A DNA stretch of 64,000 nt from Azorinus chamasolen. Its lineage: Eukaryota; Mollusca; Bivalvia; Cardiida; Solecurtidae. Position 1 is the stretch's first letter, and the number at the start of each line of letters is the position of its first letter. The notes under the pieces are model-generated. The model did not search any database. It was not told the DNA's origin and saw only the letters and a program-made list of their open reading frames with translations. Positions 12,620-24,730 of the stretch are shown here, piece after piece. The stretch spans positions 77,251,620 to 77,315,619 of the forward strand of contig OY755244.1 of assembly GCA_963576725.1 (NCBI GenBank), read 5' to 3'. A program made the position numbers and the translations under genes.

Positions 12620-12862
12620 AACTCATTACACGATGAATATTCATGTAAGACATAATGACTGTATGAATATTAATTAGCTGAGATAACAGGACAATCTTTA
12701 GCCATGACAGAAACTGTAGAGTCAGATCTATATTATTTCATAAGCAAACAGAGCAGACACTGATCAGATACTTATTAAGTTATACAGGAGCTATCTGATC
12801 ACGGTCTACTCTGTTTGCATGATGTCATCATTTCTTACACGAATATTCATGGAGTAAAGGGT
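12620..12862. mobile_element. Family C MITE
   Basis: It has a left arm AACTCATTACACGATGAATA, the core GCAAACAGAGCAGACACTGA and mirror, and ends TGGAGTAAAGGGTTAA. Confidence 0.65.
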
Positions 12863-13599
12863 TAAGATACCCAAAATTTGACCTAAAAAGCCTGTTGTCA
12901 TTTATAAGTGTTGGGAATCGGACCCAAAACATTTACTCGATCATCAGCACATGTTCGCAATCATTATTAAGGCTAAACTCTGTTTTGAATCTTTGATTAC
13001 AAATGATTCTGTTCATTTAAAACAATTTGACAACAATGTGTAAAATCCTAATTTGGCCTTGTATGGCTTTTATTGTTTGCAATCGTTGACAATGGCTTGT
13101 CCTTCGTCTATCATCACGTCAGAACCCTTACGATGTGATCACCGAGTACTGCAGAGTACTGCAGCGATTAATCGGCACATCAGTTATCATTTACCATTAT
13201 GAAAATTCAGCTAATAAATATCCATAACGTCCTTATTTATATGAATATTCATCAGGTAAAGGGTTAAATAAGACTCGGCAGTAGGTCAGTTTGGAGAGGT
13301 CTGCCTACTAACTGGGGACCGGACTCTTTTTAATTTACAAGTGGACAGTAGATGGGTCACTCCAGGTAGTGTCCTTGGATGACCCTTGGCTAACCCAGTG
13401 GTCAGTATTGTAGTTGTAATTGTAGCTGGTTAATTAGAGAGTTTACTTGTAAATCCACGGCTGCTGTTGCATTTGATGCCAGGCAAAAGTTCATCTGGTT
13501 TGTGAACCCTTGCCAATACCTGCATTTTGTGGCCAGTGTATACTAAAAATGACAACTGAAATTTAGAAACATGTTGATTTAAGATCAGAAACTTCACAG

Positions 13600-13790
13600 T
13601 CCTGTCAGTATTTCGATCAGTAAAAAATGGGCCCTTTTAGAAAGTGTAGAATCATATCTTTATTATTCCATTAGCAAACAGAGTAGACCCTGATCAGACG
13701 GTTCCTATAGGATCCATTTGATTTTAGTCTACTCTGTTTGCAATGGTGCCAAAAGGCGTCTCAGTCAGGTATAGGGCTAAGACAAGAACA
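13600..13790. mobile_element. Family C MITE, partial
   Basis: The core GCAAACAGAGTAGACCCTGA is mirrored by TAGTCTACTCTGTTTGC. The outer arms are short and decayed. Confidence 0.55.
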
Positions 13791-13815
13791 TGAAAAGGCT
13801 ATAAAACTTACCGGC

Positions 13816-13863
13816 TGTAGTTCCCAAATTCTGTAGTTCCCAAATTCTGTAGTTCCCAAATTC
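13816..13863. repeat. Tandem repeat, 3 x 16 bp
   Basis: TGTAGTTCCCAAATTC is present three times with no change. Confidence 0.95.
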
Positions 13864-14049
13864 CTCAGACGTGAAAACTGTGTTAGAAAATCAGGTCTTC
13901 TGTACAAAATAAACCAGGGTAATGACTTCAGGATTATGAAAAATCAGTTGGCATCTGCACAATCAGACTAATATACTGACATGTTACACTTGAAGTCTCA
14001 ATCTTGAATTCATTTTGGTTGGATTGCTCTAATCTGGTCGCCTTGTTTC

Positions 14050-14343
14050 TTAACCCTTTCCTCCATAAATACGCTTTTCTACGCCTCTGTAAAAGTCACC
14101 TGTTGAAACCGTTGTGATAAATAGATCATTTGCTCCTATACGCCTCTGTAAAAGTCACTTTATGAAACCATTGTAATAAATAGAGCATTTGCTCCTATAG
14201 GAGCAAATGCTCTATTTATCACAATGGTTTCTAAACTACAAAATTATAAAAAAAAAAAATCCTTTTCTCTAGTTAATGCTCCTTTTGGGTAGATTTATTC
14301 AAAAAGGTTGGATCTAAAAATAGCCTATGGAGGAACGGGTTAA
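14050..14343. mobile_element. Family A MITE, copy A5, with duplicated left arm
   Basis: It runs from TTAACCCTTTCCTCCATAAA to the end TTAA. The stretch CGCCTCTGTAAAAGTCAC through ATTTGCTCCTATA occurs twice in a row before the mirror arm. Confidence 0.87.
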
Positions 14344-16507
14344 AAAAATCTGAACTGTTTCTCACTGCGAAAAAGTGACTTTCAGAATTACAGCAGATGG
14401 AAATTTTTGCAGACATCAGTAGAGCTAGATCTCATTGTGGCCACCAGTAATCGCAAACTCCAGGTGTTATTGTATACCCCGAACGTGTATCAGCGGAAAT
14501 AATCTGCTGTCTTTATTTAATAAAGAAAGTGTCAAAAGTGACACATTCAAATGCATTCTCTGTTTTTTGATTGACGTTTGGGTGGCTGAAGTCAATTTTG
14601 GAAGAGCCAGAGGGGTCATTAGCCCATATTACAGAATTTTAATGAGGGGTCACTGCTCTTGCGGATGAAAATATTGTGGTCAGTTATGTTTATATAGTGG
14701 AATTGGCAAGGTTTAGATTACAGTTATATGTTTGGTGAAATATGAATAATAACAGGTAGATTGAGCCAGCAGTAGCTTCTATGTGATGGTCCCCACATGT
14801 TTCCAATCCTTACAATGGCATGCAATGTCAGCATGAAAATCAATTGATTACTCTATTAAATGATAAAGCAGAAATCGTTGCAGTGAATACAATATGAGTT
14901 TTAAAATCATTACAAACTCTTTTACATTTGGATAACTTGGTAAAACAGAAATTTTACCCTTGACCTGCTGAAAAACTAAAACTGGCTTCTCTCTTTCTGA
15001 ATATTAATTAAACAGAAACAAATTATCAAAATTTATCATGGAAGAAACAGTGCAGACCCCTGTTTTATATACTCAGATCCCACACTTCAAGGGTTAAGAT
15101 AATTCTGTTTTGATTTTGTTTTTGTAAACTATGAAACAGGTTAATTCTTAACCTGCTATAAAACTTCTGTCTGCTATAAATGTTACTTATGCACCTTACC
15201 TTTCCTCTTACGATAAATGTTATTTAGTCATTTAGTCCGTTTGGTGTTATTTGTTCATGTTTTTGATGAACATTTGGCCAAGCATCAAACAGCTTGAGCC
15301 GAGCTACTTGGCATCACATCTGGAGCCATACTATTTGCAAATGCCAGCCAGGTTGGGTGTAGCAGAATAAGGGTAACTGGATGTGAGAGAAAAAAGGAAA
15401 TTCTTATCTTTAATAATAAATGCTTACCTGAGAAATTTTGATGAACTTCTGCCCTCTTAACTGGAAGGCGGAGATGATGATCTGACAGAAGACTTTGTAA
15501 TGTTAGCTCAAAGATGAGTTGCGTGATCTACCGCAAAGTGACCAGATTAAAATGTACATTAATTTCGGGCATGGACCCCTTTTTTGTGTTCAAGTGACAG
15601 TTACTTGTTATCATGACTGGGGTCCACCAGAGATGAACCAAGGTGGTGGCTTGGTGGAATGTGGTAAGAAGAATGAATGAATGATATTTGACTTTCAATT
15701 GGAAAGATTTTACTCTTAGATCACTATGGACAGTGTTTTTTTCATACAATTGCAAACAGTTTGATTCCAGAATGATGAGAAGCTGATTAACTCTGTTCGT
15801 AAAAGCATAAACTGCATCTCTATATTAGATTAACTTTACTCCATATTTAAATGCAACTTTACTCCATATTTATATGCCTTATGAGGCCTTTGCAAACTGA
15901 GTAGACCCAGATTAGAAGCCTCATGTGGGAGGCATCAGATCAAGGTCTGCTCTGTTTGCTTATTGAATAACACATTATTTACAGTTTCTGCCATGACCAA
16001 AAAATTATGCCACTCTAAAGAAATCAGTTAATTGATATTGAATTTCATGATTAATGCTTAGGTTGTATTCTGATCAAGTAGGACTGGACTACCAACTAGA
16101 GCTTGTGACACACTGACTGTAACAAATGTTTTAATGTGGGAAGTAAATAATGTGTCATGCATAAATTTCATCCAGTGACCACAGTAATTTTTGAGATATT
16201 ATGTTGACAAAATTGAGTGACTCACGAGCTGAGCATGTGCTATAATTACTTACCACTCTATGGTATGATAAATATCGTTTTTGCCTGTATATAGGAGCTA
16301 ATTTTCAAATTTATTTGCCAAATGTACGGGTTTTGGAATGGGACATCTGTGGATGATGGCTGCTAAAAATAATATTCTCTCCTGAATTTCCAACAGTCAC
16401 AGTATTTGTTATGATGTTCAAAGAAATTGAACACCCAGTGTCAAACAGTTAGGATCCAGATTATATCTCTAGTTTATTAGATACTTGTGTAAATGTATAT
16501 ACTGTGG

Positions 16508-16722
16508 CAATTTATCCCTTTCCCTGTTATATGTTCATTCGGAATTTCAATACCTACTGAATATTCATGGATAAAATTGTTATAAATAAGTATGGAATGT
16601 AAAGAAACTGATCTTTTGCAAATTCCTTTAGCATACACAGCAGACCCTATAGGAGCCGTCTGATCTGGGTTTACCCTGTTTGTAGATGTGTGAAAACGCA
16701 TTTATATGAAGGAAAGGGTTAT
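16508..16722. mobile_element. Family B MITE, decayed
   Basis: It has an arm TTTCAATACCTACTGAATAT, the core CAGCAGACCC with TGATCTGGGTTTACC, and an end GGAAAGGGTTA. Confidence 0.6.
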
Positions 16723-16856
16723 GGCATGTCTGTCAATCATTTTTTGCCAGTTTCAATTAGTGGGTGATTGATTTGTATACAGTCTACTGATTGGATTTTA
16801 TTATAGTTGAAACCCTTTCAGCCCTGAATTAGGCTAGAGTGATAGCCCATCAGTGT

Positions 16857-17086
16857 TTAACCCTTTCCCTCATATTGACAACTTTTGATGACTCTGTAAA
16901 AGTCACTTTGTGAAACCATTGTGATAAATAGAGCATTTGCTCCTATAGGAGCAAATGCTCAATTTATCACAATGGTTTCATAACTACAAAATTTTAAAAT
17001 TTTCCTTTTCTCTAATTGATGCTCCTTTTAGGTAGATTAACTCAAAGAGGTTGTATCTAAAAATAGCCTATGAGGTAATGGGTTAA
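16857..17086. mobile_element. Family A MITE, copy A6
   Basis: It runs from TTAACCCTTTCCCTCATATT to GAGGTAATGGGTTAA with a full palindrome. Its last TTAA is shared with the next element. Confidence 0.88.
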
Positions 17087-17246
17087 CCATAGCGTCCACT
17101 CAATATGGAAGGCATAAACTTGCTAGAGAATTCTGAATAACAAACAGTGCAGACCCTGGTCAGAGGGATCCCCTGGGAGCTCTCTGATCTGGGTATGCAC
17201 TGTTTGCAGATGATAGTGTATGTGTATATGGGCTTGAAATGGGTTA
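17083..17246. mobile_element. Family D MITE sharing TTAA with A6
   Basis: It begins at 17083 and ends AAATGGGTTAA. The core ACAAACAGTGCAGACCCTGG is mirrored by GGGTATGCACTGTTTGC. Confidence 0.7.
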
Positions 17247-17305
17247 ACCCTTATCCTGCTGAATAAATGATATGAAACAATACAATCTCAATATGATCTC
17301 ATTAC

Positions 17306-17349
17306 GAGAGGGAGAGAGAGAGGGGGGGGAGAGGGGAGAGAGAGGAGAG

Positions 17350-17405
<56 letters not shown>

Positions 17406-17420
17406 GTAGAGAGAGAGAGG
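17306..17420. repeat. GA microsatellite
   Basis: An almost pure (GA)n tract with some G runs. On the other strand it makes a false Leu-Ser reading frame. Confidence 0.97.
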
Positions 17421-17743
17421 TGGTATGTACTCATAATTCATATATCTTATTTTAAGAAATCTCAAGTAAGAGCATGTATACATTATTTTGGAATACATCA
17501 CCCAGTGAAATATAAATAGGAAAGTATATCTATCCAAAAATATCCTTCTGTCTACCTGGAGTTATTAAGTAATTACAGTTTGATGGCAAGCACAAATCGG
17601 TAGCCCAGACAAATTATCCTCTCAAAATACAATTTCCCCTGCTGGCTGCCGACCAGCAGAAAATGAAACAGACATATTTCACATTTAGCTCTCAGAGCTA
17701 TTGTAGTCACAAACTAAATTGATGTCAGCTTTAATTGTTAGCT

Positions 17744-17776
17744 CACCTGGCACAAACTGCCAAGGTGAGCAATTGT
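17744..17776. repeat. Terminal hairpin of a bivalve-type repeat
   Basis: TAGCTCACCTGGCA and GCCAAGGTGAGC form a stem. I recall similar hairpins at the start of interspersed repeats in bivalve introns, but the rest of the element is not clear here. Confidence 0.4.
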
Positions 17777-18113
17777 GATCATCATCATGACTGTATCTTG
17801 TCTGTATCCAATCTGTTTGCAGAAGCCAGTCATGCTGCATTTCACATGAAATTGCTTATATTGTTTCGCATTTCTCTGTAACAGCTACTCCAATTACCCT
17901 AAGTATTCAGACATACAAACTTTGGCAAATAGTGCAGACTCAGATCAAACTGCTCCTATTGGAGCATTTTGATCAGGGTCTTTACTATTTGCTACTATGT
18001 CAGTCTAATTTAAGTTTCAATTAAAAAATGGGGGTCAAATGGACTTCTATTCACCTTTACAAACCCATGGAGAGGGCAGATGGCATGTCCGATTACTTAC
18101 AGCAATTAGAGTA

Positions 18114-18318
18114 CAGTAAAAACCCCGCTAATGATACCACCTAAAGAGGTATAATATTGGGTGCTAGATGTAGGTGGTAGCCTAATGCAGGACAAAAGTA
18201 ATGCAGAAAGCTCCTAGAGGAGCTTTCTGCATTACTTTTGCCCTGCATTAAGCAACCACCTGCTTATAAAGACACTCATGTTTATTCATTAAGTGTTCGC
18301 ATTAGAGGGGTTCTACTG
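18114..18318. mobile_element. Family P MITE
   Basis: It runs from CAGTAAAAACCCCGCTAATG to GGGGTTCTACTG, flanked by TA, with a well-kept palindrome. Confidence 0.87.
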
Positions 18319-18326
18319 TAGTTTGA

Positions 18327-18542
18327 CCCTTTCCCTGTACTGTATTCATGTAAGGAATTATGACAACATGAATATTTACTAGCTCAACTTTTAAAGGGAT
18401 TTTTCTGATTTGACAAAATCTGTAGAATCAGATCTATATCATATCAAAAGCAAACAGAGCAGACCCTGATCAGATATCTTATCTGGGTTTACTATGTTTG
18501 CAAATGCGTGAAAAGGTGTTTGTTTATATGAGAGAAAGGGTT
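18327..18542. mobile_element. Family C MITE
   Basis: The core GCAAACAGAGCAGACCCTGA is followed by a shortened mirror ATCTGGGTTTACTATG, ending GAAAGGGTTGA. Confidence 0.55.
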
Positions 18543-18959
18543 GAGATTGTTTGTGTGATAGTGAGGTGTGTTCATTTCAGAGATAAATGGAGATGAGCTA
18601 ATTTGACAGACATCCTGTGATCACCACAGACAATCACACACTAGTGCAGCAGCCATATGTGTGCAGTCAAGGTCATAATTAACCTTCAGCATGCTGATTA
18701 AATTTTCACTCGCTAACAATTTGGGCTGTGTCACATTGAAAAACCTAAGTTATATTGTCTTTCTCTTCAAACGTTCAGTCAGAGTGTCAAATAGTTTGGA
18801 TCCTGATGAGATGCTGAGTTACAGTTCAGTATCTCATCTGGATCCAAAGTGTTTGCAAAGATTATCACAACTTTGACATAGCATGGTAAAAAATTAAATA
18901 GTGGGTGGCCCACACCAACCCAGAATCTTTTCCAAAACACAAACAATTTAACTTTTGAG

Positions 18960-19130
18960 AATCTGAGGCCCCTTTTGGATCCAGGTACATGTACTGAGGT
19001 AATAAAATGTTTTGTTTGAATCTGAGTTCATTTCTTATTGGTCAATATTTGAGCAAGCTCAAAATCTGACCAATTAGATACTTGATAATGAACTCAGACT
19101 CAGAAGTTTTATAACCTCAGATCGAGAAAA
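18960..19130. repeat. Inverted repeat related to the GGTCC element
   Basis: TCTGAGTTCATTTCTTATTG is mirrored by ATAATGAACTCAGACTCAGA around a centre GAGCAAGCTCAAAATCTGAC. The same arms occur near 60840-61000. Confidence 0.55.
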
Positions 19131-19207
19131 TTGAGTGTCCAGTTTCTGTCCCTCATGTTAAGTATCTGAATTTTTGCAATGACATACCGGTATGAATGCA
19201 GAAAGTT

Positions 19208-19249
19208 GTGGCCATTGTTCATAAAGTTTTGGCCATTGTTCATAAAGTT
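19208..19249. repeat. Tandem repeat, 2 x 21 bp
   Basis: TGGCCATTGTTCATAAAGTTT is repeated twice, followed by the start of a third copy. Confidence 0.9.
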
Positions 19250-20319
19250 TTGGCCAAGCTAGAAGCTGTAGGATATAGTGTAGCCTCTCCTGTAGGAGCC
19301 ACCTGATCTTGGTTTGCTCTGTTTGCTTACAGACCTATATAGGTCTCATTGTACAGTTTCTGCCATTCTCAAAAATGCTTTTTTATTGTGCCATTATAAA
19401 ACTGCAGTTAATTGATAATTTGATATTCAGAAAGAAATTTTTCTTACATGAATATTTATGAAGTAATGGGCTAAGACAGGTTGTACAGTAGTTGTGCTCT
19501 CGAAACCATTTCCTTTTTCCTGGCTTGTCTGTCTGCCTGTCTGGGGACACAATCCACTTGACCCTTTCTCTAATGAACAATTATGCATGCATTGTTCACT
19601 TCGGTTACGAGATATTCTATAACTTATTTCTTTTATAATGTAAAGATTACAACAGAAAGTTTTGCATTTACAAAAACTGCAGGATCAGATCATTATAATT
19701 TCATAAACGAACAGAGCAGGCCCTGTGGATCAGATGGCTCCATCAGTGTCTACTCTGTATGAAAATAAATTCTGAAGGGAGGTGATCCCCCGAAAGCAAA
19801 AATTGCAACACAAAAAGAGAAAATTGCAGACTCGGTTTTATTGAGTCTGTTCATGAGCAGTAATTGAGAGTGCAACACTGCTCACGCCCCCTAGCACCGG
19901 CTTAAGAGGTATTCAATTTCAGAACAAGAAGTACTGAAATTCATGATCAGACATGAAAAAGCATTTTATATGAGAGAAAGTAAATATTTATGATTTGTAT
20001 GAATATTTCATTGAAAAGTTCTTTATTAATTTTCTTCGGGTTATCAGTTATGGCTCTTTAAATCTTCTTAAGCAACCACTGGTGTATTCCAATTTCTGAA
20101 TCATAATTGCAGAAAATCCTGACCAAAAAACATCAGTCTACCTGTTTCTGTTAATTTTCTCTGGAAGTAGGTTAGTAGAAAATTATGCACAGCAAAACTT
20201 CAGCAGGTTTCCACAAACTTCATGGTCAATTATTATTGAGGCCTGCTTCCTAATCAGAGTCGGAATATCAAACCGTTGAAACCTGTATTCTTTCCTTCAA
20301 GGCTTCAACCTTGTGAAGG

Positions 20320-20516
20320 GGGGGATTGAGTATTTGCATTTGCAAACAGTGTAGACCCAGATCAGAGGACTCCTATAGGAGCCCTCTGATCAGGGTCTGC
20401 ACTGTTTGTCATTCAAAATCCATTTTCACTAATTACAACCTTTTACACTCGATGGACTGTACCATTAAACAATGATTGACTATTCCACTTTGAATATTCA
20501 GCATTTAAAGGGTTAT
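20320..20516. mobile_element. Family D MITE
   Basis: The core GCAAACAGTGTAGACCCAGA is mirrored by CAGGGTCTGCACTGTTTG, ending CATTTAAAGGGTTA. Confidence 0.65.
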
Positions 20517-21312
20517 TCTTTAGCACTTTTACTGACAGATTTGTGATCATCTTTGCAAAAAGTTTGGATCCAGATCAGACCTTGGATAAGTGGATGTCTC
20601 ATCAGGATCCAAACTGTTTGACACTTAGATCATGTGTTGTTTTTTTTAGAAGCGGAATGATATTCTACACTGAGAATTAGTATAGAGATGTTTTTTCGGG
20701 AGACGTATATTACTCAGCAAATGAAAGATTAATTAGGCTTTATGAGAAGCAACAGCCTTGCCAAGATTTGCAACAATTGAAAACACAAATTGAATAATAT
20801 GATGGGAAAACGGCACTTGAGTATTTCAAATAGAATAGATGCAGATCAGCACTAGAGTCTAATCAGAGTTGACACTGTTTGCTGTGGTTAGCATAATTAT
20901 GAAATGCTGAAATTGCTGATGAGCCATAAGGAACTTTGGTGGTGCTTTATATGGGTCTACACTGATTTCAGATCGTCTTAGTGACCTATATTACAATCGA
21001 TTAACTACTTTCAGCTGTATCTGTTTCTCTGATTTTCTGCTGATTCAACAGTAATGACTTTTTCCAGGTAAAGTTTTTTTTTAGTGTGATCAATTGAAAT
21101 GAGAACAACAAAATTCTGTTATTCTTTATTTTGCTATCTGCAATCTGACTCACATTTGCAAACAGCTTGGATCCAGATGAGACGCTGAGTAACTTGATGT
21201 CTCCACAGGATTCAAGCTACTTGACCCTCGGTCATTAGTTTCTCAAAGGATTGGTCAATTTGAAAGAATATGTAGTCAGAATTGCACTATTATTTTACAG
21301 AAGGGTAAAGGT

Positions 21313-21558
21313 TTAACCCTTTCCTTCATGTAAATGTATTTTCACGCATTTGCAAACAGAGTAGACCTAGATCAGACGGCTCCTATAGGAGCCATCTGAT
21401 CAGGGTCTGCTCTGTTTGCTAATTGAATTTGATAGATCTGTTTCTTTACTTTCTAAAATGGCTACAATGCTCCACATTCCATATTTCATAACTATTTTGT
21501 TCATGATTATTCAGGAGTTACTCAAATTCTGGAATAAACGTAGAACAGGGAAAAGGTA
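21313..21558. mobile_element. Family B MITE
   Basis: It runs from TTAACCCTTTCCTTCATGTA to AACAGGGAAAAGG with a complete palindrome. Confidence 0.75.
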
Positions 21559-22108
21559 GAAAGAATGATCATAGCTGTAGGGGCATACAATTTCAAGACT
21601 CTGGAAATGCACAAAAGTGCAAAATTAACTTATTACTTTTTAACCTATTTGTAGTAACCTTTGGTATCAGTTTGGATCCAGATGAAAGTCAATCAGGATC
21701 TAGACTTTTTTTATGAAGAATTATAAAAAAGAATTGGTACCATGTTCTAATTGAAGTGGACATCAATTTTTGCAAACAAAAGATTTTAAGTTTTCAAAGG
21801 GGTAGAAACAAACGGTTAAAGAGAAAACGGCAAACCCATTTAAAGTGGCCTCTTAGTGAATATTTAACACAAGAATTTTTAAAAGCAGGTGGTCGTTTAA
21901 CCCATTTAAGCTCCACCTTTTAAGTGCACTTTCCCAAATTTGTTTTATGAACCAATCTAGGGTGTTTTTGTAGGAAATCTTCAACCGATGTGAATTTGGG
22001 AAAATTATTATAAGCAAACAGTGCAGACCCTGATCAAAAGGTTCAACTTGTGATTTGGATCCTAGATTCACTACTAACATGCAAAGAGATAAAATAGATA
22101 AAACTCTT

Positions 22109-22363
22109 TTAACCCTTTCCCTGTTTAATATTTATTCAAGATTTCTTCACCTCATGATTATTCATGGACAGAATCAATAAAATGTAACATGGAATAGGAT
22201 GGGTTTTTTTTTCACCCTTGTTGAAGCTGCATAATCAGATCTATAAATTTCGATAAGCAAAAAGAGTAGACCCTGATCAGACGGCTCCTATAGGAGCCAT
22301 CTGATCTGGGTCTACTCTGTTTGCAAATGCATGCAAAAGAGTTTATATGAGGAAAAGGGTTAA
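22109..22363. mobile_element. Family B MITE
   Basis: It runs from TTAACCCTTTCCCTGTTTAA to ATGAGGAAAAGGGTTAA. Its last bases seed the 29-bp tandem array that follows. Confidence 0.8.
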
Positions 22364-22546
22364 ACACCAGACTATATCAGGAAAATGGTTAAACACCAGA
22401 CAATATGATGAAAAGGGTTAAATACCAGACAGTATGAGGAAAAGGGTTAAACACCAGACAGTATGAGGAAAAGGGTTAAACACCAGACTATATGAGGAAA
22501 AGGGTTAAACACCAGACTATATGAGGAAAAGGGTTAAACACCAGAC
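22344..22546. repeat. Minisatellite, 7 x 29 bp, built from a MITE end
   Basis: Seven head-to-tail units, each holding ATGAGGAAAAGGGTTAA (the right end of the family B element) plus ACACCAGAC of flanking DNA. Units 4 to 7 are almost identical; units 2 and 3 differ by a few bases. Confidence 0.95.
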
Positions 22547-22662
22547 ACATTTGTGGTTAGCTTTGCTGTTTGGATCTGGTTGAGATGTTGAGTAATTGGG
22601 GATCTTATCTGGATCCAAACTGTTCATCACTTTGAAACTGTATTTGAAAAGAAATGAAAGAA

Positions 22663-22887
22663 AAACCCTTTACCTCATGAATAATTATGTAGGAAATGAT
22701 AACATCATGAATATTTTTAGCTGAAATGTTATAATTGAATATTAACACCAAGATTTTTATTTTTTTAACCATTTTGGAAATTGTAGAATCAGATCTGTAT
22801 TATTACGATCATAAACAAGCAGTGGAAACCCTGGGTCTAATCTGTTTGCTAAGGCAATAAAAGGCGTATTTAAAGAGTAATGGGTTA
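22663..22887. mobile_element. Family C MITE, degenerate
   Basis: It starts AACCCTTTACCTCATGAATA and ends GAGTAATGGGTTAA. The core has lost much of its palindrome. Confidence 0.55.
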
Positions 22888-23025
22888 ACAGGTTAAAGGG
22901 TGAAGATTTATGGGGCTCGTCAATTGTTCCTGCAACATATGATGCTGGCAATCATAAAACCCATTATTGATCCATCAAAACAACCTTTATTTCCTGGATT
23001 AGATTTCATGACTAGACCGATTAAA

Positions 23026-23180
23026 TACAGGAGTTTTACATAGTAGGTGGTTGCTTAATGCAGGGCAAAAGAAAAGCAGAAAGCTCATTTGGAAACTTTC
23101 TGCATTCTTTTGTCCTGTATTTAACTACCACATGCATATAGACTTGCAATTAGACTACGTTTTAATGGTTGCTTAACCCT
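23026..23180. mobile_element. Degenerate family P MITE
   Basis: The inner arms GTGGTTGCTTAATGCAGGGC and TCCTGTATTTAACTACCAC are still seen; the ends are decayed. Confidence 0.5.
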
Positions 23181-23363
23181 TTACTTCAAGAATATTCATG
23201 CAAGAGCAGGAAGTTGTCTTGTACTGATCAGGTTCTGCTCTGTTTGCTTATACATGTATATTACAGATCTGATTGCCATGGCAATAATTTCCTTATTTTA
23301 TATTTTTGATACAAGAAATTCATCAAGGGTAGAGTCTTGCATTAATATTCATCAAGTAAAGGG

Positions 23364-23575
23364 TTAACCCATTGAATGTGGCACATGCCTGTACTGTCAT
23401 TTGCAAACAGTGTAGACCCAGATTAAAGGGTTCCTATATGAACCCTCTGATCAGGATCCGCACTGTTTGTCATTCAGAATCATTTAGCAAGTAAAAGCCT
23501 TTCTCTCTGAGTGGGCTATGTAGTTAAACACTGATGGGCTATTCCACTGTGACAATTCAGGGTTGAAAGGGTTAG
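23364..23575. mobile_element. Family D MITE
   Basis: It starts TAACCCATTGAATGTGGCAC and shows the core GCAAACAGTGTAGACCCAGA with mirror. Confidence 0.7.
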
Positions 23576-23592
23576 AGAGGTTCTTCTTTATA

Positions 23593-23767
23593 CAGTAGAA
23601 CCCCTCTAATGCGACCAGTTAATGAATAAACTTGGGTGTCTTTATAAGCAGGTGGTTGCTTAATGCAGGACAAAAGTAATTACTTTTGTCCTGCATTAAG
23701 CTACCACCTGCATATAGCACCCAGAATTATATCTCTTTTAGGTGGTCGCATTAGCGGGGTTTTACTG
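23593..23767. mobile_element. Family P MITE with shortened palindrome
   Basis: It runs from CAGTAGAACCCCTCTAATGC to GGGGTTTTACTG with TA flanks. The centre is only ACAAAAGTAATTACTTTTGT, so the tip of the hairpin has been removed symmetrically. Confidence 0.87.
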
Positions 23768-24517
23768 TATATCATACAAGAACTTAATTTTCTCATTTTG
23801 TAAAACCTGCTTGATTAGGGTTAACCGTCAAGAGAGAAAAGCAATATGTAGAAGGAATCCTGATGTCAGTGGACTACGTCAGACATAGGACGTGTCTGGG
23901 AAATCACTTTGTTGAAAGCCAGACCCGCTAGAGTATGTTTATCTGCGAAACCATAACTATTTACAAATTACATCATAGTTGCCTCATTGACGCAACAGGT
24001 TTCTGAGAATTGCAGCGTTTAGCCTTAATTACAATACAGAAAAACCCGTGATTATTTTCCAAACTGTTTGGATCCAGATATGATGTAGAGCAATTTTACA
24101 TCTCGTCAGAACCCAAATTTTTGACACAGTTGCATTAATTTTTGTAGAGGAAGAGAAAATAGTTGTATAATTATGAGAAATGAAATGGAGAAAATTTCTA
24201 TCAGACAGCAGCTATTGTAGCATTGTAAAGGTTGAACAGTTACCAAGGGGAAAAGAAAAGAAAATTTGTGCCAAATGGAATATATTTTTTACATCTGATT
24301 GAAGATCATCGTTAATGCTTGATTTTTGCGAATAAAGCAGATGTCATACTAACCCTCTGAACACATAGTACCTCTTGTCTGCTTCAATTTTTGGATAACA
24401 TTTGCTTCCTTTTTCCTTTTAATAACTGTGTGATAGTGACAATGACAAACATTTTTTTTTTATCCAGACGAAATTCTGAGATACTCTGGATCTTATTTGG
24501 CTCCATGTTTCAACTCT

Positions 24518-24730
24518 CTACATGATATAGGTACCTTTAGATGCCTAAATTGTAAACAGAATAGACCTGGGTCAGGTGCGTCTGTTCTGTTTGCTTATGA
24601 AATAATATAGATCTGATAAGGGCAAACAGAGCAGACCCGGATCAGACGGCTCCTATAGGAGCCGTCTGATCTGGGTCTACTCTGCTTGCAAATGCGTAAA
24701 AAGGTGTATTTATTGAGTAAAAGGTTAAGT
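24518..24730. mobile_element. Family C/B-type MITE with a near-perfect hairpin
   Basis: The span about 24624-24690 is a near-perfect palindrome of some 65 bases: GCAAACAGAGCAGACCCGGA, centre CTCCTATAGGAG, then the mirror. The outer arms are mixed. Confidence 0.7.

Noticed and set aside
14435..14668. Plus-strand frame of 77 residues with several Cys, tested as a missing ADAMTS exon
   Set aside because: It does not match prodomain or catalytic sequence, and no phase-compatible AG/GT pair is evident.
17244..17537. Minus-strand frame with a long Leu-Ser run
   Set aside because: It is the translation of a GA microsatellite with no other support.
22344..22546. CRISPR-like regular 29-bp repeats
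   Set aside because: The repeats are directly adjacent with no unique spacers, in a eukaryotic intron, and derive from a MITE end.
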